Origin: Dromiciops gliroides
Taxonomy: Eukaryota > Chordata > Mammalia > Microbiotheria > Microbiotheriidae
Assembly: GCF_019393635.1 (NCBI RefSeq)
Contig: NC_057866.1
Coordinates: 10,426,223 to 10,490,222, forward strand
Length of the DNA stretch: 64,000 nt
Reading direction: 5' to 3'
This document shows positions 1 through 35,367 of this stretch, piece after piece; positions within the stretch are counted from its first letter, which is position 1; each line of letters opens with the position of its first letter. Below the pieces are notes generated by a model that did not search any database, was not told where the DNA came from, and saw only the letters and a program-made list of their open reading frames with translations. The position numbers were made by a program, and so were the translations under genes.

Positions 1-15134
<15,134 letters not shown>

Positions 15135-15420
15135 GCAGTGGGCCCCGGGACCCACGCTCACCAAGATTCCTGGCTCTGCCTCCCGACTCTCCGCACCCTG
15201 ATCTGGTGGCATCTTTCTGGGCCCCCAAGTCCCCACTTCACTTGATTGCTCCCCAAGGTTCTCCTCCCTAGCGCCCTCCCCGCTGTTATTTATGGTGTGT
15301 GTGTTGGGGGCGGGGGGCTGTGCCTGGGCCCTCCAGCCCTAGGGAGGTTCTCGGCCCACAGCTCTTCCCCACCTTCTTGGGCAAAACCTTAACCCATTAA
15401 AAGTGTCACCAAACCGCGAC
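15135..15420 (+). other. PYGM: PYGM 3' untranslated region and poly(A) signal
   Basis: The stretch follows the TGA and contains ATTAAA at 15396-15401, a common variant poly(A) signal. A short G/T-containing stretch follows (GTGTCACC, then TCCTTTTGTTCC near 15430). Cleavage is inferred near 15415-15425. The short 3'UTR (about 285 bases) fits the compact PYGM transcript. Confidence 0.75.
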
Positions 15421-17299
15421 CTGGCCTGAATCCTTTTGTTCCTACGCCAGTGTCTGAGCGTGTGTGGGGGCTGGGCCTGGGGCTGGGTGGGAGGGAAGCA
15501 GGCCCTGGGGGAGGGGGTATTTTTAGCTCCTGGGTGGGGGGAGAGCAGCTGCAGGGGCGCGCCCCACCTCTAGCCCCACCTCCGAAGCTAACAGGTGCTC
15601 CCCAGTTGAGCTCAGTTGGGAGGCCCCAGGGCCCGCCCTCCCCGATCTGGCTTTCAGTCTCACGGCCCTGCTCCCCATCTCTCGGCCTCTAGTTGCCTGG
15701 GTCCCAGCACTGTGCCCATACTAGGTCCTGATCCAGGATCTTGGGCTTGGGGAAGGAGGGGGGGGACTGGCCTTGCCTCCGCCCCCTCCCCTGGGACTGG
15801 CTCGCCCTCCCGGCCTATTTCCTCTCGGCTTGGGGCGGGGCTGCACAGGGTCTGGGGTGGGAGGGGTCATGACGGGGTGAGGAATCGCCCCCCGCCCAGC
15901 CTTAGGTCTCTCAGTCCAAACCTCCGCAACCCTGGGGGCTGGGGCTGAGGGGCAAGTCCAGCCCAGGCGCCGCCTCCTGGAGGGCCAATAGGAGGAAGCC
16001 CGGCCCCCCCTTAGCCCACTCGTGGGGAGGGGCGGGTCCTGGGCCAGGGGAGCCCCGGGAGCGGTTCTGAGCTCCCGCAGCCGGAGCAGGCGGCCGAGCT
16101 GGGCGCGCCCTCAGGGGCCGGGGAAGAAGGAGGAGACGCGGTGGGGAAAGGGAGGTTTGGGGCAGGTGGTTTCGTTGTGAGTACGTTGGAACCCCAAACG
16201 GCCGGAAGCCATTTAACGGTTTCCCCAGCCCCCAACCTCCCAACCTCCCAACCTGCAGCCCTTCTCCTCCAGGCGCCCCCCTCCCCCATGGCCACCCGCT
16301 TTCCCCCGGACCCAGGCGTCCGGGGCTTCCTTATCGATGCCCTCTTCCTCTTACTGCTGGTCTTCCCCAGAGGGGACCCAGTCTTCCCTCATCACCATCC
16401 CATGGATGACTCCCCCGGGGGTGTCAGCCAGTCTGGGTCTCCAATTCTCTCATCAGTGTCCACACCATCTCCAAGCTTTCCTCTCATTGATGGGCTCGGA
16501 TCGGAGCCCCCAGTGCCCCCACCAGTGCCCTACAATCACCTCCAGTCGAGCATCCCTTCGTGGACCAAGAAGCCCAGGTCCCCACTCCCCCGTCAACCAA
16601 CAGTCCCCTTCTCTCCAGGGATCCAGGCATCAGGGTCCCCAGGCCACCCTCAATAGCCCCCCTCCCTGCAGGAAGCCAGAGCCAGGGCGCGGTGAGGGGG
16701 AGCCCCGTGGGAACTGTGTTTGTTTCGAGAACAGGAACCGGGGCCGGTCCGGGGTGTGGTGCCCCCCCTCACCGCAGCCTCTTCCTGTCCCTCCCCCAGT
16801 TTCCTCCCGCTCAACCCCCAGGCCGGTGGGGGGAAATGGGGGGGCTTCTCCAGCCTCAGCAAGGGTACAGACCCCTGTTCCCACCCCAAGGGTGCAACCT
16901 TGGAGCTTGGCAGTCCCAGGCTGCCTCTGTGACCCCACCCCCCACCGCCCCCTGTGGGGGTCCCAAGCCTCTCGGCAGGGGATGGGTTAAGTATCCTGCA
17001 GCGCCCCGCGTGTGCCAGGCGGGTGAGTGGCATCGGGCACAGGCGGCAAGGCCGGGGGAGGACGGGGGGGGGGGAGCCAGAGGGGGAGGGATTGAGGGGA
17101 GGAGGCGGCAAAGGGAGGGGGCGGGGAGGAGGAGATGCCGGGGAGAGGGAGCGCATTGGGGAAGGATCCAGGGACGTCGGTGGTCCAGAGGCTGAGGCAC
17201 AGGCCGGGAGAGACTGGGAAATCTACGGTGGTGCGTGGGAAGGGGACAGAAGGAGGGGAACCCCCGAACCGCTGGAGAAGGGGAGGTGGGGCAGGAGGG

Positions 17300-17493
17300 C
17301 TAGAGAAGGTGCAGCAGAGCAGAGGAGAGGAGAGGCCGAGGACGCAAGCAAGAGCGAGAGGAGGAGGAGGAGGAGGAGTGGGACTGGGGGGGAGAGGAGA
17401 AGAGGAGGAAGAGGAGGAAGGCTCCGCCGTTCTAGCCCCCCCTGGGAGCAGAAGCCTGCAGGGGGCAGTCACTGGACCCCAGCAGAGCCCAGG
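17300..17493 (+). other. RASGRP2: Candidate RASGRP2 5' non-coding exon
   Basis: The purine-rich block ends with CAGAGCCCAGG|GTAAGTGG, a near-ideal splice donor (intron from 17494). It lies 2.3 kb upstream of the RASGRP2 start codon on the right strand. The 5' limit and the matching acceptor (candidates after 19711 or 19771) are guesses. Confidence 0.3.
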
Positions 17494-18211
17494 GTAAGTG
17501 GTCGATCTTCCACCAGGGGGCACTGGAGGTGGGGGTGGGGGGGGTTGCAGGTGGGCTGCTGTAGGATTCCCCTTCCCACCTGGGAACCGTTGGGCCAGCC
17601 CGTGGGCGGGCAGAAGACAAGGAGCATTAAAGGAGAAAGCTTAGGGAGGAGGGGCCGTGGTTTCTTGGGGTGGGTCAGGGGGCAGGAAGGGATCTTAAGC
17701 GCTTGTCTAGTTCCCCTGCTGCCATTCACCTTAGGGACACAGAGCTGAAATCCCAGGGAAAGGTACTGGGAGGGAATATCCCAAGGAGAGAGAAGAGCAC
17801 ATGGAGGAGCTGCGTCTTGGGAGGGGGAAGAAGGGGCAAGGTTTTCAAGGGCAGGCAGGGGCACCGCCGGAGTGCCGCCTCACCTGAAAAGCAGTGGGCA
17901 GGGGTCTGGGTCCTTGGCCGGGTCGGTTGGGAGGGTTCTTTGAAGCTAAGGAGATGAGTCCGCGGAGCGGGGCCCACAGCCCATGCTCCTGTAGGTGTGA
18001 GAATGTGACAGTGGATGTGGAGTGGCCAGTCGTGTGTCCGTGAGGACCTACGTGGTGTTCACATAGTGCCCTGGCCTAGTGTCTGTGGGCCTGTCCAGGC
18101 CAAGGCGTGTGCACAGGTGTCCTGAAACATGCCAGAGTGACTGTGGGCCTCCGGCACTTGCTCCCTGCTGAGGCCATGGGGCTGGGACAGCTACTAGGGC
18201 AGTTCTTCTGC

Positions 18212-18234
18212 GGGGGGGGGGGGGGGGGGGGGGG
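18212..18234 (+). repeat. Poly-G run (23 G)
   Basis: An uninterrupted run of 23 G between TTCTGC and CAGGCC. It can form a quadruplex and is hard to sequence, so its length is uncertain. Confidence 0.85.
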
Positions 18235-19835
18235 CAGGCCTGCTCCTTAACAGCTGCCAGGGCCTGGAGAAAGAGAGATCATAAGATCCTAGATGGAGAT
18301 CTGGGAAGGAGCTAGGAGGCCACTTAGATCCACACCCCTTGTTTAACAGCAAACGGAGGTAGAGATAGAAGAGAGTCTGACCCAAGGTCACAAAGACAGT
18401 AAGGAGTTGGGATGAGATTCGAACCCAGGACCTCGGGCTCCAAGTTCATTGTACTTGCCTCCTCAGGTGAAGGCAAGAGGGGCTGGCCCAGTCTGAGGGC
18501 CTGGTCTCACTCTAGAACCCTCATCCAGAACATCTACCCACTTCCCCTCCCCTCCTTTGGCTTCGTTCTGGGCTCTGCCTTAGCTCTGAGGTCTCCTGCA
18601 GCTCAGGACATTGGTCTTTGCTCTCCTGGGGCCTCAGTTTCTTTTCTCCATAAAATAAGGAGGTGGGCTTAGGTGGTATCAAGTTGCTTGCATCTTCTCA
18701 TCCTAGGACTGGATGCCTGAATTTTGAGGGGAGGTGGAATGCTGGGGCTTGGGAGAGCCAGCTGAGGACTGGAGGGGAAGGGGGAGAATTGGGGAGCCCC
18801 GGGCTCTGGCTCATTTTCACCTGATCACCCTTTTCCTCTGCTTGTGTGCTGGACCAGGGGGAGCAGGGATCCCTCAGAGCCTGGCTACTCCAGGGTTCTT
18901 GAGTGTATATGGCTGGGATGGGAGGCAGCAACACTTCTACTCCTCTGGGATACATGGGGATGGGAGGGGGGCTCCAGAGAGCTTCGTGGCACAAGCCCTT
19001 AAGGGTACAGTGGGCTTGGGATCAGACTCCCAGGCTCTGGGCCTTCCTCCCACTGACTCATCTGTCCCAGGCCCAGGAATGTGTCTCTCTCCACTCCCTC
19101 AGCAGGGCAGGCCCCTGGGGGGCTCTCTCCAATCCAGAGGCTCCAGGCTTCAGGCCTGGGGAGGCCTGGGTTCCTTTTCTCCCTCTTTCTCTACCCCCCC
19201 TCCCCTCCGCCTCTGGCTCTGTCCTCCCACCCACTGGGGAGAAATTCCTCTAAGGTTCCTTCAGGCTCCCAGTTCCCAAAATAACCCTGCGGGGGCAGGG
19301 AGACTGAGGAGCTTCAGAAGCCTGGGGGGGAGGGGGAGGGGCTGTGCTGGGGCTGGGGGAGGCTGCAGGTGCCTTCTGGGGATAGGAGACCCTGACCCTT
19401 CCCCCTGATGCCCAGGGCTCTACTCAGACCCAAAGATCGGAGAGTATTAGTCCTGCTTTCTGGGGCCTCTGTGGTCAGCTCCTCCATCCCCATTCCCAGT
19501 CCCAGCCTCTTGGGCCCATGGCCCCCCATCCCCCTGCTCCTGGCCCGGAAGCCTCAGTAGGGAACATTTCTCCAGCAGAGGGTTACACAATCCCTGGGTT
19601 ACAGACCGTTCAGCAGAATTGCCCAAAGGAGGGGGGATCCTGGTCCCCTCAGCTGGGGAGGGTGAGATAGCAGGGGGCGGGTCCTCTCTTCCCACCCGTT
19701 CCTGCGTGCAGGGAAGCTCTTCCCTAGAGGGGCCTGCCTGCTCAGAGTTTTTCTGTCTTCTGGAGGTGCAGGGGCACTGGGTCTGAGCCAAAGTGTGCAA
19801 GTGTCCCTGGGGACGCAGCCGCCCGGGGATTCGAC

Positions 19836-28017
<8,182 letters not shown>

Positions 28018-28540
28018 CAGGTATGCCCTAGGCCCCTACAAGTAGGCCCTTGGAGGCAGGGGGAGGCCATCGTTGGGACCGAGGGCAGCAGGGAGTGGAG
28101 ACTGTGACTCCCTTGGGAGGGGTCAGGGCTTCCCAGAATCACAGACTCTCAGCGGTTCCCACCTGAGCTCTGCCAACACCCTCTCCTCCCAAGAAGGGGC
28201 CATCTGGCCTTTGCTTGAGAGTCTCAGGTGGGAGGGGGCAGTGTCCCCCTTCCCAGGCAGCCCCTCCTGTTCTGAAGCCTCCGCTTGCACTTTTGCAGGT
28301 CTCCCCTCGATTCTCCTTTCTGCAGCAGCTGTCTCTGGAGCATGGACCCACCCCTGCTACTGGAGGGGCCTGACCACAGTCATGGCCCTGGGAGAGCTGG
28401 GGCTGCCTCAGGGGCTGCTGGAGTGGGGCTGAAGGGGTGTCAGGAGAGGGGCACAGGGCCGCGGGGAGCAGGGTGTACAAACTCTTGTGAATATTTGTAT
28501 TTTCCAGATGGAATTAAAAAAAAGGCTGATGGGATCAGGT
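28018..28540 (+). other. RASGRP2: RASGRP2 3' untranslated region with probable UTR intron
   Basis: TAACAG is followed at once by GTATGC (28021), and an acceptor TTTTGCAG ends at 28298, so the last exon probably runs from 28299. The 3' end contains CTTGTGAATATTTGTATTTT and an ATTAAA signal at 28513-28518. This matches my recollection of the end of the human transcript. The stop lies 3 bases before the junction, too close to trigger decay. Confidence 0.7.
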
Positions 28541-28785
28541 GTTTTACAGCTTAAGGTCTTGGACTCTTTGAAGTAGAAACCTGTAGCATCTTAGGACCGG
28601 ACTCTTAGAACCTGCTTCCTATGGACCCATAGCATCTCAGAACCTTCCAGTCAGGGAGCCCTTTGTAACGTTTCAGAGATCACAAAAAGGAAAGCTTAGG
28701 AGCTATGTAGACCAACCTCCCACTCATAGCGGGAATTCCCTGTACAGTGTCCCAGACTGGGGCCACCCAGCCACATGGGAGGAGG

Positions 28786-29260
28786 GGGGGAGAGAGAGAG
28801 AGAAGAAGAAGAAGAAAGAAGAAGGAGGAGGAGGAGGAGGAGGAGGAAAGGGGAGAGAGAGATGAGAGAGAAGAAGAAGGAGAAGAAGAAGGAGAAGAAG
28901 AAGAAGAAGAAGAAGAAGAAAGAAGGAGGAGGAGGAGGAGGAGGAAAGGGGAGAGAGAGATGAGAGAGAAGAAGAAGGAGAAGAAGAAGGAGAAGAAGAA
29001 GAAGAAGAAGAAGAAGAAGAAGAAGAAGAAGAAAGAAGGAGGAGGAGGAGGAGGAGGAAAGGGGAGAGAGAGATGAGAGAGAAGAAGGAGAAGAAGAAGG
29101 AGGAGGGGGGGGAAGGGGAGAGAGAGATGAGAGAGAAGAAGGAGGAGGAGGGGGGGGGAAGGGGAGAGAGAGATGAGAGAGGAGAAGAAGAAGGAGAAGA
29201 AGAAGAAGAATAAGGAGGAGGAGGGGGGGGGAAGGGGAGAGAGAGATGAGAGAGGGAGCT
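28786..29260 (+). repeat. Polypurine minisatellite (GAA/GGA/GAGA)
   Basis: About 470 bases almost wholly A and G on the + strand. The block AAGGGGAGAGAGAGATGAGAG recurs six times (near 28848, 28945, 29058, 29113, 29159, 29232) separated by GAA and GGA runs, showing higher-order duplication. Stop-poor frames across it are not genes. Confidence 0.93.
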
Positions 29261-30016
29261 CCCTAGGGTGGGAGGGGGAGGATAAGCAGGCTCATACCCT
29301 TGTATACTCCAATACTCCACCAGGTGCTGGTGCTACCTGAGGGAAACAGACTGCTCACGGTCTCCAATCCCCTGGTTCTCCCTACCCTGTTTACTCACAC
29401 ACACACACCCCCTCCCTGGCCTTCATCTCCCAGTGAGACCCAAGTGTCCTGTCCCCTGCCCTACAAGCCAGAATGATTTCTACAGGAAATGTGCATCGAT
29501 CCAGGCCTCCGGCTGGCCCCTGCCTCCCCCTGGCTGCCCTGGGCAAAGATTCCAAAGGTTCAAGGGCTGGGATGTGAGGGTGCCTGGTGGAACCCTCGGG
29601 GATGGGGAGCTCACAGTAGACGGGGTGAAGGGTGCTTCCGAACCTAGGCTGCCTCTCAGCAGAAGAGAGGGGGATACCCTCTTCTGTACATTAGGATCCC
29701 CCATTGCCCAGCCCCTGGATGGGCAGTTGGGGGCAGGGCTCCTCTCCTGGGCTGCACCTGCACACATGTCAGGCTTCTTCCCGAGTCAGGGGGTGATGGG
29801 GAAGGACCCCAAACACCGCCTCCCCAACCAGGATTCTCCAAGATGGGGGCAGAGGAAGTTCCTCCTCCGAATGAGCTGTGTCCTTGGCTTTCTCCCCAGG
29901 CTCCCCATCCCTGGCTCTGCCCCCACCCTGGGGCCCTGTCTCCTCTGCATCCCGCCCCCCAGCTCTCCCCTCCCCCCTCGAGGCTGTAATATCCGTTTCA
30001 CGATTTGGGGGCCCGA

Positions 30017-30030
30017 GTTGCTATAACAAC
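30017..30030 (+). promoter_or_regulatory. RFX X-box-like inverted repeat
   Basis: GTTGCTATAACAAC is an imperfect inverted repeat close to the RFX X-box GTTGCCATGGCAAC. It sits in a short non-repetitive AT-balanced island (29980-30060) about 2.6 kb upstream of the NRXN2 exon 1 region. Confidence 0.4.
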
Positions 30031-31559
30031 AGACGGTGATTGTGTTGTGAAGCCGTTCCCACTCCTGCTCCCCCTGCCTGGCAGTTCTCCCTCTCTGCCT
30101 CCTTTCCCCCGCCTGAGCTAGCTGCTTCTCTTTCCCACTGGGACCCTTATCGTCCCTTCTTTCAGACCCCTCAACACCCCTGCCCCAGGCTCTCCACCTA
30201 CCTGTGTATATGTGTCGGGGGCCTGGGCTTTGGGAAGTGTCTGGAGCGTTGGGTTATTTTAAGGGAAGGGGCCAGTGTGACCCTCCCCCTACATAACCTT
30301 GGGTGGTGCCTGGCCTGGGACCTTTGGGGCTAGGGGCAGGGGCAGGGGCAGGCCAGCTTCTGGGCCTGTGGGGACAGGCAGAAGGGATGAGGGAGGGGCT
30401 GCAGCTCCGACCTTTCTTGCCCTTGATGGTTAAGATCAGCTCCTGGAGATGGGGAGTGGGGGGTGGGGGAGGCCAAAGGAGGAAGACATGAATGGCCACA
30501 GAGACAAGGAGAGGAGAGACAAATGAGAGGGGGCGGGGGAGGCTGAGGTTGAGAGGAAGGAGAGAGCAGCAGTGAGCCTGGCCTCAGCCTGTCTTCCCAC
30601 ATCTCTCAGGGCTCAGCCCTGGCCTAGCTAGGCATCGGATCCTTGACCAGGGCCAGGGGTCTTGTGTGTGTGTATGTGTGTGTGCATGTGCATGTGTGTT
30701 CATGTGCGTGTGCATGTGTGTGTGTGCGTGTGTGCATGTGTGTGTGTATTTGTTAGGAGGAGGAGACTGGGGGACACTGAGAGGCTTCAGGGTTCCTTCA
30801 GAACCTTCCAAAGGGATTGCCATATAGCAGGGGATAAGGAAGCTTGGGGTGCAGGGCCCAGGGCCTATGGCCACTGGAAGGGGGACTCTTACAAGGCCCA
30901 AGACTCAGGCTTGCTCTCTCAGCCCCCCTGACTCAGCACCCTTACTGCTGCACTCCCCTCAGGCTGCTCCGTGGGAAGGGGAGGGCTCTCCCCAAGGTCA
31001 TGGGCTGCTCAAAGCCCAGGGACGGGCCTAGAGAAATACTCCCTGACTTGTTACTCCAGGACCTGCAGGGGAATGAAGCAAGTAGAGACCGAGGGGGAGA
31101 TGGGGCTGGGTTCTTGGAAACCCACTAAGTGTCAGGCCAGGCATTGCACTGGGCTCTAGGCTCCTTTTTTAGAGGTCAGGGGCCTGGGTAAACCCTTTGC
31201 CCTTTGCCCACTATGGAGAATGAACGACCAACCAGTTGAAGCTTAAAGGAGTCCCGGGACCCTGAGGGAAAATCAGTGCAAATCCTCTCCCTGCCCCTAG
31301 ATTGCTATGGTCAGAGTATCATACCCCCTTAGCATGAAACTGAGCCCCATCACTGCAGCTACTCAAACACACACACACAGTGTAGACAGACATACACCAA
31401 TGCAGACACATACTCCAATGCAGATACACACATGCAGATTCCTACCCTCTCCCCATGCTCACTCCCCCACCCCATCCAGCAGGACCCAGAGCAGACACAC
31501 TCACTCATACACACTCACTCATACACTCATTCACTCACATGCTCACACACACACTCACG

Positions 31560-31562
<3 letters not shown>

Positions 31563-31628
<66 letters not shown>
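31563..31628. repeat. (CT)n-(CA)n compound microsatellite
   Basis: About 15 CT units run directly into about 18 CA units; degenerate CACT units precede it from 31367. Confidence 0.9.
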
Positions 31629-31630
<2 letters not shown>

Positions 31631-32479
31631 GCTGTCCATTCTGGCCCCTGACTGCTGGGGCTGGGGGAGAAGGAGGCAGAAGGAAGATGCTCCCCTTTCC
31701 CCTCCCGGCCCTTTTTGGGGAATCCCTGCTCCTGAACAGAGAGCATTTCCTGGCCAGAGGCAAGGAGAGGGAACCCCCAGATACACACTCCTTCCCTCCC
31801 AGAACATCTCCTCCTATTCTGAGTCGGGGCCTCAGGGCCTCAAAGCCCTTTCTGCCAGGATCCCCACCCCAGGGGCCGCTCCACCGCACCTCTGCCTTGG
31901 CCCCTAGGCAGGAGGAGACAGAGAGAGGCCCTTCAGGTCGGCTCCAGGAAGGCCTTCCTGGCTGTGTTTGGGAGAGGCAGGGGTGCAGGTGGGACAGTGC
32001 GGCCCACTCAGGGGCTCCCATGCTCTGTGTCCTCAGCACATGCAGCCCTGACTAGGCTCTTCAGCCCAGAGGCTGGGATGTGGGGGCCGTCCAGGGTGGG
32101 GAGAGCTCCCTGCCCTAGCCCCCTCTCTCCATCCTTCGTCCTGGTCGGGGGTCCGGAGCCTCGGGCTTTCCCCGGAGAGGCGGGGTGGGGGGCAGTATCT
32201 GCCACGCCACCTCCGCGTACGCCACTTTTCCGGGCTCAGGGTCGCTGGAGGGGTCGCGGGCCCCAAGGGGCACGGGGGCAAGGAGGGGGTGGGGGCCAAG
32301 ACATCGGGGTTCCAGCACTAGGCAGGGGGGCCCAATGCCTCCCGCTTCCCGGTTTACGAAGGGGAGACAGCAGGGAGTGCCTCTCCAACACAGGAGCGCG
32401 GGGAGCTGGGTGCCCAGGACGCCTGGCTTCGGTGAGCACGCAAGTGGCTGAGGGGTTAGAGGAGTGAATAAGGGGTGGG

Positions 32480-32600
32480 GGGAGCGAACGTCGCTGCTTG
32501 CAGCCGCCCATTGGCCCCGCGCCGCGTCCGTCCGCGCCGCGTGGCCCAATGAGCCGGCGCGGGGGGCGGGGGCGCGGGCGCTGGTACTGATGCTGCCGTC
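32480..32600 (+). promoter_or_regulatory. NRXN2: NRXN2 alpha promoter, CpG-rich, TATA-less
   Basis: Dense CpG DNA with two CCAAT boxes in opposite orientation (ATTGG 32510-32514, CCAAT 32546-32550) and a GC box (GGGGCGGGGG near 32563). It lies just before the inferred first exon. The exact start site is not visible. Confidence 0.65.
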
Positions 32601-32818
32601 AGTCGCTGTTGCAGGGATGCGGCGGCGGGAGCAGCCGCCCTGACTCCCTCCCTGACGGAGCATCCTCTGAGCAGCACCGCGGCGGGACCGGAGAGGGAGA
32701 GAGGGAGGAAGCACGCGCCAGTTCCCGGCTCCAGGCTCTCCCTACCCCCCCCCCCCGCCAGCTAGCCAGCCCGCCCGGGACGGGGCGGCCCCAGGGCCTC
32801 AGGCACCCCCAGAGCCAG
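32590..32818 (+). other. NRXN2: NRXN2 5' non-coding exon 1
   Basis: CpG-rich stretch ending CAGAGCCAG|GTATGG, a good donor at 32819. It is the only plausible first exon between the promoter and the coding exon at 48325. It contains a short upstream frame, ATG at 32590 to TGA at 32641-32643 (17 codons). The 5' limit is approximate. Confidence 0.6.
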
Positions 32819-33599
32819 GTATGGGGGGGGCTGCGGCGGAGAGGGGCGGGGGCCCGAGAGGGGGAGGGGGAGGGGAGGCGCGAGAGCACGGAGGGCGGGA
32901 GGGGTGGTGGTGGTGGTGGTGGGAGAGACCAGGGTCTGGCAGTGGGGGGCGGGGGAGCATCGGCGGAGGGGGGGAGGTTTGTGAGAGGGGGTGGGGCTGA
33001 GAGGGTCAGGAAGGTTGGAGATGGGGAGAAGGCTGGGAGGGGGAATGCCTGGATGGGAGGGGCTGGGTTTGAGGTGGATGGGGGGGGGGTCCGTGTGCTG
33101 GGGCGGGTGGATTGGGTGCGTTGAGAGAGGCTGCTTTATTGAGAGTCGGTGGATGGGGAGCCGGATGGGGGTGCCGGATGTTTGAGCCATAGAGGACTCC
33201 CCCAATCTTCGCCCCCTCCCAGATTGTGGCAGTGCCTGGAGGGGGAGGGGAGGAGGGGGCTGTTGTCTTCTGAAGGGTCTGCAGAGGAGAAGCTGGAGAG
33301 GACTGGGATTAGTAACAAGGAAGGAAAGACTGTAATGGAGGGGAGGGGAAAGATTCAGGGGAGAAGGGAGATGGGGTAATCAGTGCCTTCAGACCAGTGT
33401 GGACGGGGAATAACTGGGGAGGAGAGCAAAGGGGTGGGGGAGGAGAAGGATATATGGAGTCAGGGAGAGGGGGGCTTATCAGGGAGTTGGGGGGGTCTCC
33501 CAGGCAGGGATGGGGGATGGACCGAGGTTGAGACCAGGCAAGACTGGGGTGACTGAGAGAAAGGAAGGAAGCCTGTGGTCTGGGGAAGGATGCAAGGGG

Positions 33600-33634
33600 G
33601 GGAGGAGGAGGAGGAGGAGGAGGAGGAGGAGGAA
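33600..33634. repeat. (GGA)n microsatellite
   Basis: GGAGGAGGA run of about 11 units in a purine-rich part of NRXN2 intron 1. Confidence 0.85.
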
Positions 33635-34314
33635 GATTGGGAGCAGGGTGACTGGGAGGGACAGGACCATGAGGGTTGGGGGAAGTGGGGAGCTCTGGAT
33701 GAGCTGGTATAGAGGAGAAAGGCTGGGGGTGGCAGGGAGGAGAAGGTTATGGTCAGAGGAGGCTGCAGGGGGAGAGGAGGAAACAGCACCTCACTGTGCT
33801 CCCTCCTTGGGGAGAGGAGAAGGAGGAAGGGTCCTTGGGAGCCAGGGAGAGCAGATCTGGGTGTTTGATCAGGGATAAGACTGGGCAGGGACATATTAAG
33901 AGAGGGTAGGAGAAGGTCTCCTTCCTGGGGGTGGGCTGGGCTAGGGTAGGAACAGAGGCCAAGACCCTGAGAGGGCATTGTGGGCCGGGGCTGCCTGGGC
34001 CTGATGGGACCTTGAGTCACAGCATCCTAATGTATCATGAGTTTTGAGGACCTGTCCACCCGAAATCTTCCCAGGGTGTGAGGGCCACCCACTGAATGGC
34101 CCTGGGAAGGGGAGAAGTCCAGGGCCTGTGCCTCGTTCCCCCCAGCTCAGCTTATCCTGCCCGTGCCTCTTCCCCCTCCGTGTGCCTCTCCTCCATGCCC
34201 CTTGCCCTTGCCTTCCCCACATTATTGCCTAGAGGGATTGCTTTGCTTTTTTGTTGTTGGGAGGGGGACTGGCTTCCTGTTTCATTCACCCCCATTTTCT
34301 ACAGATCAGGAGCT

Positions 34315-34400
34315 GTGTGTGTGTGTGTTTATTATGTGAGAGAGAGACAGAGACAGCAAGACAGAGACAGCAAGAGAGAGAGAGAGAGAGAGAGAAGGAA
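34315..34400. repeat. GT then AG microsatellite
   Basis: A short (GT)n run, TTATTATG, then (AG)n with CAGAGACAGC interruptions. Confidence 0.8.
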
Positions 34401-34659
34401 GAGGGAGACAGGAGAGCAAAAGAGAAAGAGGTGTCAGTGGTGATTTGCCCAATTCCCAGCCCCCTCCTGCCTCTTCTAGGGGAAGGGGTTCTTTCCAGGA
34501 GCCCTGGAGTCTGAGCTTAGATGGGGTGTGGAACACGGAATTGGAAGGGCTGAGGGTTAAGGCTAGCCCAGCTTCTATGCCTGGGAAAGGGGGAAGGGGA
34601 GGCAATCAGAGTTGGGGGGGGTTGCTCACTTTCTGGCTGAAGGTATTCCTGAGTAAGAC

Positions 34660-34660
<1 letters not shown>

Positions 34661-34713
<53 letters not shown>
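34661..34713. repeat. (GACA)n tetranucleotide
   Basis: About 13 pure AGAC units after AGTAAGACAT. Confidence 0.92.
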
Positions 34714-34714
<1 letters not shown>

Positions 34715-35176
34715 GGGGATTAGGGCTGAGAGCTGACTCCTGGCTTTCCTGGAGGCTTGTTCTTGGGGGCTGAAGCCACTGAGAAATTTACTCCTGTCTG
34801 AATGCAAGCACTGCCCCCCCCCTTCCTGCCCCCAGCGGTAGTCTGGCCCTAGGGTCCAACAAGGAACTCAGCCGACCCCTTCCGCCATCTTTCCCTTTGG
34901 GCTGTGTGGGATCTCCGGGGCCTGGAGCTGTTTTTCAGGGCTGGAAGCCCCTTCCTCCCCAGCTGCTTGAATCCCCACATCCAGTGACACAGACACTGTG
35001 ACACTGATCCAGCCTCACACCCAGACACACACCTACATGATCCCTTTCTTCTCTTGTTCTCTCTCTCACACACCTGTGTATACAATCTTCATCATGCGCA
35101 CCACCCACACTCACCCAGACACACACCTCACTCTGCCTGCCACGCACACAGACCTCCCACGGGTGCTTGGCTCCCC

Positions 35177-35177
<1 letters not shown>

Positions 35178-35226
<49 letters not shown>
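35178..35226. repeat. (CA)n microsatellite
   Basis: About 24 CA units, with CA-rich degenerate DNA upstream from 34990. Confidence 0.92.
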
Positions 35227-35227
<1 letters not shown>

Positions 35228-35367
35228 CTAGGTGCACTTTTGATTGAACACCTGTGTGCTGGTCTCTGTCCCCTAGACATTCATGCCCACATTCACCAGC
35301 CCCCCCCAAACCCCTTCATAGTCCTAGGCTTCTCCTCTTCCCCTCATACTCACTTGTTGGGGGAGGG

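Larger units (their letters stand above)
15421..19835 (+). other. PYGM-RASGRP2 intergenic and RASGRP2 upstream region
   Basis: G-rich, unique-looking DNA of about 4.4 kb. It includes GC-rich stretches with two GGGCGCGCCC sites (15556-15565, and near 16100), purine-rich DNA at 17040-17430, a strong donor-like AGG|GTAAGT at 17494 and a 23-G run at 18212. The RASGRP2 promoter and non-coding first exon should lie here. No convincing protein-coding frame was found. Confidence 0.55.
28545..32480. other. RASGRP2-NRXN2 intergenic region
   Basis: A 4-kb spacer with a purine minisatellite (28786-29260), an island with an RFX-like site (about 29980-30060), a degenerate GT tract (30663-30753) and a CT/CA tract (31563-31628). 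Other stretches (29270-29980, 30060-30660, 30760-31360, 31640-32480) show no gene or clear repeat. Confidence 0.6.

Noticed and set aside
16141-17748. Overlapping proline- and glycine-rich frames upstream of RASGRP2
   Set aside because: GC-rich DNA gives long frames on both strands; no family, splice pattern or conserved motif was recognised.
28724-29320. Long Glu/Arg or Ser-rich frames
   Set aside because: They are translations of the polypurine minisatellite on either strand.
32609-33124. 171-codon frame at the NRXN2 first exon
   Set aside because: It runs through the donor at 32819 into G-rich intron and lacks any neurexin or other known similarity.
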